Shown piece after piece: positions 1 through 11,000 of a stretch of DNA of 64,000 nt. The first letter of the stretch is position 1. Every line of letters begins with the position of its first letter. The position numbers and the translations under genes were made by a program. The stretch comes from Sanderia malayensis (taxonomy: Eukaryota; Cnidaria; Scyphozoa; Semaeostomeae; Pelagiidae). The DNA is taken from assembly GCA_013076295.1 (NCBI GenBank), contig RQOL01000772.1:3935087-3999086 (forward strand). The letters run 5' to 3'. The notes under the pieces were generated by a model. The model was not told where the DNA came from, did no database searches, and saw nothing but the letters and a program-made list of their open reading frames with translations.

Positions 1-830
1 CTTGTGAAAAATTTGCTACCTAATCGTATCAAGTCCATTTTATTCTCGATATGATTGAAGAAGCTTGACCATGAATTGCCTTGGAGCATTTTTTGGTCGA
101 TCGCCTGTATGTAGGTACGCTGTGGTGTATTACCTCTTTTCAGCCTTGTCCCGTTTTTCGCACTTATACTACGGTAGGTATCATTGATGAGCTCAATCGA
201 CAAGGGGCTGGCATCTGCAGATGGCGTAACAAAGTTTACTAGTGCAATAAGCCATTCACGGTAGATCTCCTTTGCCTTAATAGAACGTATTGCGGCCATC
301 CCATCAATTAGCCATCGTGCATTTTTTGGACGTTCATTTGTTACTGACTTTGATTCCTCCACCATAAAGTTTCTGAAAACATTTTTAGCAGACTGATGGA
401 GTTCGCCTTCTGGTGTTGCAATGCTAAGTGGAACAGCATACTTTGGGAATTTTTTTTTCTTCTTTAAACCTGTCGGTAGCATTACTTTCTTAATCGGCTG
501 AAAAAAATCTACAGTTCCTTTTACAAGTCTTTCATCTACGAACTGCAAATACTTGTCATTTCCTAATGAAGGTGCATTTAGCAAACCTGCAACAACTTTT
601 TTGTCAATTTCTGACCCAGTCGTTAGGTGCCTGGCTGGACCATCTGCAAATGCTTTAGTCAATCATAGTTTAAAAGCACGTGTATTGCTTTTTGAACTAG
701 ATGAGGTCTTCCTGTGTTGAATGTTCTTCGACTTTTCAAAGGATTGAGAATTTTGCCATTTCCGGAAAAAGCATTCAACTGACGTAAACTAACTGTTTTT
801 AACTGTGGTAACAATGAGATCGTGTTACCT
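1..830 (-). pseudogene. Decayed, partial intronless ORF of unknown multi-copy-type family
   Basis: On the minus strand an open frame of about 219 codons runs from near 658 to the left window edge without a stop. It includes a segment reading RWLxDGMAAIRSIK-like and a lysine-rich run near position 460. Upstream, a different frame stays open from about 828 to 662 (about 55 codons) and ends in the phrase LLNYD before a TGA at 659-661. The two frames join sensibly if one T has been lost near 660, so I call a frameshifted copy. The composition and intronless layout resemble large repetitive ORFs that I associate with cnidarian genomes, but I cannot name the family or a function. The 3' end lies outside the window, so completeness cannot be judged. 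It could also be a functional copy with a sequencing error at 660. Confidence 0.5.
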
Positions 831-2311
831 GTTATTCAACATACTACACAGTCTTTTAAACATACAATATACCCCGACCCTACAACAAGTTCCCCTTTAA
901 AAAATAAGATAAGCTAGCTAGAAATTGCCTAGAAAAGCAATACTTTTTGATATTTTACGTCTACACACGAAGGAATACATTTCTGTATCAGAAAAAACCA
1001 TTTTGGTAACAAAATATCAGTAAAATCAAAGCAAAACGTCATTTTAGGCCATGATGACGTCATTTCTAAAAATAGCAACATCGGTAAATATTAATAAATT
1101 GTATATCAGTCGATAGCCTACGTTGCGCTGAATCTAAATATGCAAGTGTTTTTAAAAATAGGTGTAAGGAAACCGAGAAATCGCAGGTAGAATGGAGAAA
1201 ATCGTTGTTTTATGACGTCATCAAATTAAGACACTTCCGGTCAAAATCGAAAATGACCCATCTTGGATTTGAAATCTACAGGGTCGATTTAGTAGGAATC
1301 AGTAATAAAAGTTGAGGTTAGGCAAAAATTTAGTCACTTACATGGAATTCCCTGCCTATCAGTTGTTATGATTTATTTTAGGCCATGCATGGCATAGAAA
1401 TCAGCAGATAAAGAACTGTTGCTCAGAATGGCAAACTGGATAGCAACACAATTGCTATTATAAAGACTGTCTGCATGTGTGGAGCCGGAGCGGGACATAG
1501 GATCAACAACTTGGCGTGGAAACATCCAGACAAAGTTAAAATAAAACAAATTTTAGTTCAAAAATGGGATAAAATCATATTTTATTGTATTGTGTTGATT
1601 TTGTTTTCATTTTACTTTATATATTTTTACAAAATGGATTTCTTTTTGAATTTTTCAATTGTCTTCATATCATTTGATAGATTGGCCTAAATCCTAAAAA
1701 AGTCTGCTGCTCTGTTCTTTCTTGCCAGATTTTTTTTTGTCATTCTTGCTTCAGATCAATATAAAAATAGATTATTTTGTTCACCACCCCGATACGTTGT
1801 TATTTGTATGAGGGGAAATCAGAAAACTAAGAAACAATTTTGGCCTACGAAAAAAGTCAAGAGATTTTTAAGTAGACTTACAAATTTACAAAATGTAGGC
1901 ATTTGCAATATTTGGCAAACATTCCAATACCATAGACAGGTTTCCACATGACATACTTATTTAGAAACTGGTAAAAACTTTTGAATTTACTTTTCGAATC
2001 ACGCTAGAAGCTTTAAATTTAAACTTTAGGTCAGCCCATCCAAACATGGCCGTGCTTTGAATATTTCCACAACTTCTATTCTAAACACCGTCAACGAGAT
2101 GGCAAAGTATCAACAAACATCGCTTTGACCGGAACAAGAGGAGTTAGCAGCACTCTTTCCTATTCTATCTCCATGATATTAAGAGACACTGCGCTTTCTA
2201 TTTCACATGCATATTGACTGCGCTGGAGCTTATAATTTGGACCTTGTACCTCAAACTGATGTATTGCATTTTTCATCTACCTATTACATGGAGACAGAAC
2301 TGACCAACTTT
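831..2311. other. Non-coding stretch between decayed ORF and foldback element
   Basis: AT-rich sequence with no ORF that shows domain-like composition, no convincing exon pattern and no RNA gene. The last 9 bases (2303-2311, ACCAACTTT) are the left target-site duplication of the foldback element that follows. Confidence 0.5.
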
Positions 2312-4498
2312 ACCAGAAACAAGACAGTTGAATATAGGTCTGGAATGTAGACTCACATTGGGATTCCAGACTCACATTGGGAAAGTCGCTGCAAAAGACG
2401 GTATTATCATTGATTACCACAAATTCGAAGTTTATTCCCTAAAACTACAACTATATGGGGATGTTTTCAGCAAAAAACCGCATCTCTATCTTGCTTGTAC
2501 TCCTGAATCGAGCGGGAAATATCTTGTCACTTGCTCTTCGACATGGCGGCCTTGCCAAGCTGGCCTACCGTAAACATGGTAAAAATTTCAAAATCTTTCA
2601 TTTTTAAGAAATTCGAAGTTTATTCCCTAACACTACAACTATACGAGGATGTTTTCAGCAAAAAACCGCATCTCTATCTTGCTTGTACTTCTGAATCGAG
2701 CGGGAAATATTTTGCCACTTGCTCTTCGAAAAGGCGGCCTTGCCAAGCTGGCCTAGCGTAAACATGGTAAAAATTTCAAAATATTTCATTTTTAAGAAAT
2801 TCGAAGTTTATTCCCTAACACTACAACTATATGGGGATGTGTTCAGCAAAAAACCGCATCTCTATCTTGCTTGTACTTCTGAATCGAGCGGGAAATATCT
2901 TGTCATTTGCTCTTCGAAAAGGCTGGTTTTCCAACTTTTCGAAGTGGCTGTCGACGCTACTAAAACCCGGAACAAGCAGAAAAGAGACGTGCATTTTGAT
3001 TTTTCAGACTCACATTGGCAAAGTTGCTACAAAAGACAGAATTATCATTGCTGGGTATAAATTCGAAGTTTATTCCCTAAAACTACAACTATATGGGGAT
3101 GTTTCCAGCAAAAAACCGCATCTCTATCTCGCTTGTGGTTCTGAAACGAGCGGGAAATATTTTGTCACTTGCTCTTCGACATGGCGGCCTTGCAAGCTGG
3201 TTTACCGTGGTCCGTTCCGTGAACTTGGTAATTTTACATTTCCCAAATGCTGATGACGTAGCTCGAAAATTTATGACCATGTCTTGAACTGGAAAAAGGA
3301 CTCCAAGAAATAAGCATCTTTGCATTGTTATGTGACTTGTATTTTCTCATGGATTTCGGAATTTATATAAATTACAATACTTTCTTGTTGATTCAAATTG
3401 ACCATTAGCAACTATAATATAAATAGCTTTTACTTGTAAGTTTAATTGAGTTAATTTCAGAATATGTGTAAAAGACAGTCAAATTCTCTTTGCTTGCTTT
3501 GCCAATACGTTTTGGCAAAAGTATTGGCAAAAGTAACAATTTTCGAGCTACGTCATCAGCATTTGGGAAATGTAAAATTACCAAGTTCACGGAACGGACC
3601 ACGGTAAACCAGCTTGGCAAGGCCGCCATGTCGAAGAGCAAGTGACAAAATATTTCCCGCTCGATTCAGAACTACAAGCGAGATAGAGATGCGGTTTTTT
3701 GCTGGAAACATCCCCATATAGTTGTAGTTTCAGGGAATAAACTTCGAATTTATACCCAGCAATGATAATTCTGTCTTTTGTAGCAACTTTGCCAATGTGA
3801 GTCTGAAAAATCAAAATGCACGTCTCTTTTCTGTTTGTTCCGGGTTTTAGTAGCGTCGACAGCCACTTCGAAAAGTTGGAAAACCAGCCTTTTCGAAGAG
3901 CAAATGACAAGATATTTCCCGCTCGATTCAGAAGTACAAGCAAGATAGAGATGCGGTTTTTTGCTGAACACATCCCCATATAGTTGTAGTGTTAGGGAAT
4001 AAACTTCGAATTTCTTAAAAATGAAATATTTTGAAATTTTTACCATGTTTACGCTAGGCCAGCTTGGCAAGGCCGCCTTTTCGAAGAGCAAGTGGCAAAA
4101 TATTTCCCGCTCGATTCAGAAGTACAAGCAAGATAGAGATGCGGTTTTTTGCTGAAAACATCCTCGTATAGTTGTAGTGTTAGGGAATAAACTTCGAATT
4201 TCTTAAAAATGAAAGATTTTGAAATTTTTACCATGTTTACGGTAGGCCAGCTTGGCAAGGCCGCCATGTCGAAGAGCAAGTGACAAGATATTTCCCGCTC
4301 GATTCAGGAGTACAAGCAAGATAGAGATGCGGTTTTTTGCTGAAAACATCCCCATATAGTTGTAGTTTTAGGGAATAAACTTCCAATTTGTGGTAATCAA
4401 TGATAATACCGTCTTTTGCAGCGACTTTCCCAATGTGAGTCTGGAATCCCAATGTGAGTCTACATTCCAGACCTATATTCAACTGTCTTGTTTTTGGT
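2312..4498. mobile_element. Foldback (FB-like) transposon 1 with 9-bp target-site duplication
   Basis: A 2.2-kb near-perfect palindrome. The left arm (about 2312-3271) and right arm (about 3537-4498) are reverse complements separated by a spacer of about 265 bp. Outer ends match as ACCAGAAACAAGACAG on the left and ACCAAAAACAAGACAG on the right (reverse complement). The 9-bp direct repeat ACCAACTTT flanks the element at 2303-2311 and 4499-4507. Each arm is built of tandem units of about 188 bp (units start near 2421, 2609 and 2797, with a variant unit near 3059). Arms made of tandem repeats plus a 9-bp duplication is the classic layout of Drosophila FB foldback elements. The arms hold several ORFs of 70-140 codons in more than one frame. 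I regard these as by-products of the repeat and see no transposase. Confidence 0.88.
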
Positions 4499-4622
4499 AC
4501 CAACTTTGCAAGTTCTCAAATTCAACTTGATAAAGTAAGATGTAGCCTTAAAATATCTGGAATTCACTAAGAAATATTACAGACTTCAAGACGTGGTTGC
4601 AGTCGTATTCGTACGCTTTGAA

Positions 4623-7600
4623 ATGGTTGATTTTGTTGAGAACTATGATTTTATAAGTGCAGTTAGGCCACATATCGAGGAAATTTATGGCCAGGAGAAC
4701 CTTGTAAATTGTTGTAGAACACCGAAAATTATTGGCCAGGAGAGAGATGGAATGGTTATTTACACATGGCATAGCAAAGAAACATGCAATAATTTCAAAT
4801 CCAAGACTCATGTTTCATTATATGACACAGAAAAGCGAAAATCGGCCTTGTTGTTCACACATAACGACGACATAGATATTGTGAACGCAAGTGTGAATCA
4901 AAACAACATTTTACTAGCATTCACTGTAAGAGAGGTGCAGCCGCTAAGTGGAAACATGAGTCCTGGTGACCCAACGGAGATATTCAAATCTTACATTGCT
5001 GAAATAGCCCCATGTAATAGAATTTTTTCATTGAACATTGAATGGCATACGTATCAGAAGGTGCAGTTTCTTTACAGCCCGAAACCTCAAACGAAAAAAA
5101 TCCCCATGCTTTTTATTCATCATAAAGAATCAATTGGTTTGTATCATATTCCTGTTGGAAAGCTTGGTGATGCCGGCTATGTCATGAGTTCTCAACCAAA
5201 GACAGAGCAGATCGTGCAGCAATTTCTATGGTGTCAATTTGACCCGACTACACAGAGACTTTTCTTTCTGCAGCTCATTGCCAAGGACGAAGAAGGCATG
5301 GATGCTGTTGCCATGTTTAATGCAATTCAATTCACTGACCCAGGGGAGTTTAAATACATGCTTAAGTTCCAGTTGCCTTTGTCCTTGAAGATGGAACTGA
5401 TGAAAGAAACTGTGAAATACTTCCCTTCTTACCTCTCGCAAGTTGCGTCCAACAGAAATTTGAATATCACAGCTTTGGTGGGGTCAAAAGGTGAGCTTAC
5501 AGTGTGCTACCAGCATGTGACTAATGACAGTGCGGCTGCCTCAAGTGACAAGTCCTCTCCAAGCTCTGACAACGATGACACAATATCTGTCTGCAGCATA
5601 ATACCTGGGTGTAATACAATCGAATACTCAATCTGTTGTGTTCATGGTGGCTACACAATTCATGCTGTTGTTTCAGTGGCATCCACTAGCCACGAAATGA
5701 GATTATTCTTTACTAATTTTGGAGAATACATCTTGGTACTCTTACCTGGTGAGTTCATGCATCTGCTTGACTGCAGCAGTGAGCACAAGCCAATGCATCA
5801 CATTCTGTTGTCACAAGACAATTTCTCTGCTCTACCAGAAGAAAGTTCTCCTTCTTCATCAACCAAAGTTTCATCAACCAAAAGCTTGCTTTCTCAAGTT
5901 CACTGGGATTACTACAATCCATCCTCGCAAAACGGAATGCTCTTCTTCGAGAACCACTCACAAAAAATGTACAGGGCTAGTTTCAATCACAAAATGCTGG
6001 CCACTTTGTTCTCAAAGACACGTCACTCTATCACCAGACTTGCAGTTCTACACTCAGCCATTGTTCACATCAGAGAATCATCTCTTGTGAAGAAGCTTGT
6101 AGAGTGCCTGTGTCAGGATCCAGCCAATGTTGAGTGCACGGAGCTGTTGAAAGAATACCTCATTGCGTTCGCCTACGCCAACATGAAGAAACTTCTAAAC
6201 AAGCAGAATGTGCTCAAAGCACTGCCTATTTCGTTCTCAGAACCATTCCGAGGCCAGATGGAGCGAGATCGAGACAACGAGCGGGCAATCATCGTGACGT
6301 ACAAGAATTTCCGTCGCGATATCGTCGACGTGTTGTTGAGGCTTCTGCGGGGCTGCAATGACGACTATTGGTGCGCTTTGAAGGAGAATATCTCGTTATC
6401 ACGGGATGAAAACGTCAAGAGGTTTCCCATCAAGCAATTAGCATACGTTGGTCTGAAGGTCAGTCAACCACATCCCCCACCACTGCTTCTACCAAAGAAA
6501 ACTGCCGTTGCAAAAGGTATTCCGTGTTATATTGTACTTGGGGTTTATTTGGGACAACAAATGACGGACTGGTGATTTACGGAATAAGGAATCTTAATGT
6601 AATGGAACTTGGGAATCTTAGCAGCTTGTCATGTGGAGATTCCACTGTTGTGTATATGTGCAGATGGACTTTATCCATCGCATTTTAAGTAGTTCTAATC
6701 CTACGTATTAACTAATACGTGAATTTTTCTTGCCTGTAGGTACACCTGAGCTTCGAAGAAGAGCAGAATCAAGGCTTTCCACGAGACGGGGGTCTTATCC
6801 GCACAAGAAGGATGATAGCAGACAATCGACACTGAACGACGTTCAAAGCCAAGACGAAGCTGTGGTTCAAGTCCTCGTTGAGAAACTGTCAGGACACATG
6901 GTACAGTGCTTCCCGCGGGAAAACAAGGGAAAGATCCACAACATATGCTTGGAATACGCTACGTGTCGGGCCAAAGTTGTCAAGTCATTCTGGCGACACG
7001 TTTCAAAAGTGCTTGACTACAACCCTGACGATTCTGATGCATTGAAAGTCGCACCTTTGGGGCCGACGGCGACAAAATCCTCCGATCACGCATTGTTTCA
7101 AATGCTCGAGCGTTTGCACGCGTGCATCTCCCAACTGTCCTACCCCGAATTCCGAGACATGTCGAATGTGTTTATATCACTGGCATACCGTTGCTTGCCG
7201 CTGCATCTATTTATGCAGTACCTGCATGCGTCGGTATTCACAGTGAGGCCTGATTTCGTGCAAAGATTCGTCGCCCAAGTTCGCGACGATGTGGCAGACA
7301 TCGTGTCGGTGAAAATCGAGTTGTTGTCACGACTGCCGAAGCACCAGGCCAAGGCGATTCTGTGCACGTGGAATCACCCCGCAGCCGAACGCTTCGTCAC
7401 GAACGAATTGGTGAGCAGATACGACGGCGAGGGAATGTCAGCCCTTTACAATACTGAAGGATTCGATAGCAACAGAGGAAGAACGGGTAGTGCTGAGCCA
7501 ATGGACAAGGAGAGATTCTTGCCACTAGAGACGTTTCTGCGCGTCGTTCGCAGCGACGAGAGGCATTGGGGCCCGTACCGATTGTCTGAATACGAGATGA

Positions 7601-7665
7601 ACTACATAGAATCGTCAGCCGTAAAACAAATGGACTTTCTATCAATCGTTGGCTATAAATATTAA
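4623..7665 (+). CDS. GSAP: Gamma-secretase-activating protein (GSAP / pigeon homologue)
   Basis: Two exons, 4623-6516 and 6740-7665 (phase-1 intron, GT at 6517, AG at 6738-6739), encode 939 residues. The animal family is usually about 850. The first ATG in frame is 4623; the frame is open slightly further upstream without an ATG. The N-terminal half looks like the beta-propeller-like region, with short hydrophobic strands and FVEN and IIGQERDG near the start. The C-terminal part carries the conserved GSAP tail: LPLHLFMQYL, then HPAAERFVTNELVSRYDGEG, then PLETFLRVV. In mammals the 16-kDa C-terminal fragment binds gamma-secretase and the APP C-terminal fragment; that role is known for vertebrates and only inferred here. 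A polar serine-rich stretch lies near residues 310-330. Vertebrate GSAP has many exons, so two exons is unusual. A foldback transposon ends about 125 bp upstream. It converges on gene A, with 391 bp between stop codons. Confidence 0.9.
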
Positions 7666-7757
7666 TCTGGCAGTTGTGTATACGAATATATACTAGCCTT
7701 TAGTTATTATGTAAAGACTAATTACTGAGATATTTAGGTAATGAAAATATGGGAACA

Positions 7758-7763
7758 AATAAA
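7758..7763 (+). promoter_or_regulatory. Polyadenylation signal AATAAA of GSAP
   Basis: A canonical AATAAA lies 93 bp after the GSAP stop codon and before the convergent gene's last exon. This is a likely 3'-end processing signal. Confidence 0.5.
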
Positions 7764-8056
7764 GCTGTAACTAGAATTTAGTTTTACTATTATCTGTCCA
7801 GTTACTGAGGGGATTAACCGTTGAATTTCTAAATTCGTGTAGTTTATTGACTGCATATAATTAATTTTACAATGCAAAACCTGCTTGTTTTTACAAATAT
7901 CTGTCTTGTCGGTATCACTTGCATCTAACAACATTAGCAGACGCTAATACTATTGAAAACAATGATATTAACTAGCTTATAATTAATCGATAATGCTTAC
8001 AGTTAGCTGATAATTATACAGAGTCGCATAAGTTGTCTCTCAGTGTTTGTCACACA

Positions 8057-11000
8057 TCATGATGTGCCACAAAGGTGACAGGCTTTGGGACAATAGCGTC
8101 TCATGGTAGCTTTGTGCAACTTTGTGCCACAAACAGCGGTAAACCGGCGACAGAATACCTTTGCAAAGTCTTTGCAAGCTAGGAAGTGACGAACAGATGA
8201 GCTTGTAATAAACCTTTTCACAGATCTCTTCTCTTACCTTGTATCATATATTTCTCTTTCCTTATCTTAATAATATTTTCTTTTCATATATTTTGTCGTT
8301 TCTATTTGCACCGTATTTTGAGCTACAAGCAATCTTTATAATACCTGAAGAACTATACTGCCTCAACCTGAAATAGTGCAGTCCTCAGTGACAGAGAGTG
8401 CAAGTATTTCTCGCTTACCTGGTAATTTGGGGCAGCCTTTGTAACTCGTGTTCAAGCAAGGTGTTCGGTTATCGAGACAGCAACCGTGTTTTGAGTATCT
8501 GCATGATGCTCTGGGAAATTGAACCGCTGTGTTGATGAAAGGGAATGTAAGAAAGCTTAGTAAACAGTTTGCGACATCAATTTCCTGAAAAAAAACTTAG
8601 CTTGCAAGCTATAGACAACGCTATGGACCCATAATCCTGGATGAGGGTGCCGCTCTTTAAAGCCAAATCCAGCATGATATTAGAGGTTTAAAGTGTCTGA
8701 GAAGTTGTGAAGAGAAACCTCCGTATAAGGGGCACTTTGGAGCATCCGTATAACGGGGATTTTGGAACATCCGTATAACGGACGTTTTCAAACCCTAGCC
8801 TCACGGTTACCTATATGAAGCCATTGCTACTACTCACAATGTCATTTCTAAATTGCTTCCCTCAAATCATAACTATGGCTTTTACATTGGGTAAAAGCAA
8901 TCTTTCATTGCAAAGAAATGTCTCCTTTAAGGAGGTATCGATTAATAGGTCCCATCTTCAATTTTATTACAAATTATTTATCAGCCTAGGTTTTACAACA
9001 TTCCTTTTGCCTCCGGTAATACAGAGCCATCAAGTTATTGGCAAAATTCAAATAAAGTACAACAATAACACAACATACCACAGAAATTGCAAGATTGGGG
9101 ACACACTTTCCTCATGGAGTTCCTGCGCGTTGTACAATAGCCATCAGCTTCCCATTTGATGCAAAGCTTTGGGACTGGACGTCTCTTTTCGCAGACTTTA
9201 CGTCGATCAGAGAATGCAACACCTGGAAAAAACCAGGTTTATTAGAATACAAAAAAATTCTCACAAACATGATGAAAATTATGTGTTACAGCAGCAAAGG
9301 TAACCGCACACCTTTCGCTTGATTTAACTTATTTATAGGCAAGTATGTGCGAATTGAAGTCATCAATAACGTGATATCTGGTGTGAAGTATTTTTGGAAG
9401 TACTTGACATTTTCATCGCTCTGACGTATATAAAATCAAGCAAAAATCTCCGGTTACCCTTTCCGCCATTTTGTCGGCAAATTTCCCCCGTCTATTCATT
9501 GCAAAATGCAAATATTTTGCTGCTTTGAAACTAAGAAAAAAGGTGCGGCCTAAGTCTTCAGACAAATATATAAATTAGAAACGAAGACCATACCTCTTTC
9601 ACAAGGTCCATAATTTCTAACAGTGACAGGAGGAGTTTCTGGCCTCCCGCAATTTCTTTTTTTCAAAGCACAAAGACTCTTGTATTCTGTGTCATCTCGG
9701 CCGCAGACAACTCCAGTGAAGTGGTCACCAGGTCTGCAGTGCCCATCACATTCGCAATACGGCTTACCAATGTCGTCAATTCGACATACGGAGTTTTGGG
9801 GACAAGCAAAATCGTGGCAGGGATCTTTCTTACCTAAAACAAACAAATATTAAGTCAAAGTAAATTTGTTATTAGAATACTTTAAATTTGCTGAGATTCG
9901 ATTTTTTAAATTGTTGTTCTCAAATTTACATTGTTTTTTGGTGATTTTGAGCCCCAGTATTTTTATAAACATTATTCTCATAAAGAACAGTGTTGCAAAT
10001 AAACATAGAGTCAAATCTGCATAGTTCGAACTCGCGTAATTCGAACTTTATCTAATTCTAACGAAATTCTCTGTCCCTTCAAGGATCACTAATGAACCAA
10101 ACCAATTCTTATCAAACAAACCTCTATAATTCGAACAATTTACGCTTTCCCAGGCTGATCGAATTATAGACAGAGCTGACTGTATCCAGATAGGCATAGA
10201 GAAAAGCTTCAATCTACTGAGAGCCTAGAATAAGTCTTTCAGAGTATAGCTGGGCAAGTCTGCTGAGAGCCTAATTATGCCAAGAGCCTGAGGCAAAACG
10301 TCCAAAGAGAAGCTATGAAGTTGGAAAATGAAACTAAAGGAGATAGTCGACTAAAAAGCTGATATTGCTATTATTGTATTACAAAACAACCAGACGAAGA
10401 GACATATTGAAGTGTACAAATACAACATGATATATGGTCACTGCAAAGTTCACACTTGATGACGAGCTGAAACTGAAGATCAATGCTACAAATTGAGAAA
10501 AAAACAAGGTTCACGGAACCTACGACTCTTCTCATGCGTAGAATCACATAAGTGAGTTAAGTGCATGACAAGAGCGACGTTTAGCTTGATTAAGTACGAC
10601 AGATTTGATTTGGAGCGACACGTCCAAGTTGAATGTTTACTTGAACCTTTGAACAATAACAATTGCTGCAACGGAAGCAAAAATGTTCTCGCTACATTCG
10701 GTTAAGAGCGACAATTAAGCTCGACGTTTAACTTGCTGCCGCTCCAAAGTTGCTCCACTGCGACGTTCCAGTAAGTCCCTTAGGTGTAAGAGACTTACTG
10801 GAACTGATTGCCTGAAGATATTGTGACTGCCCCAAACTTGAAAGAATTTAAATTAGGTTCTCACTGAGCACCGCAACTGAGTTCCAACGCCTGGAGCAAA
10901 CGGAAAGCGACAAATCTCGTCGCGACAAAAAGCCATATGATACTTATAACTTTGTTGTCAACAGGAGTGGCCAAAAGTCTCACATCTTTTAAAAAGCTCA

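Noticed and set aside
2328..4503. Several ORFs of 70-140 codons in the foldback arms with repeated KFEVYSL and KKPHLYLAC phrases
   Set aside because: They arise from the 188-bp tandem units, occur mirrored on both strands and in overlapping frames, lack starts in good context and have no domain; they are by-products of the repeat.
4593..4622. Upstream start for GSAP at 4593
   Set aside because: The codon there is GTG, not ATG; the first ATG in frame is 4623.
8815..9322. Plus-strand ORFs of 114 and 75 codons
   Set aside because: They are antisense to the ShK 4 exon and flanking intron of gene A, whose splice sites and cysteine pattern are convincing.
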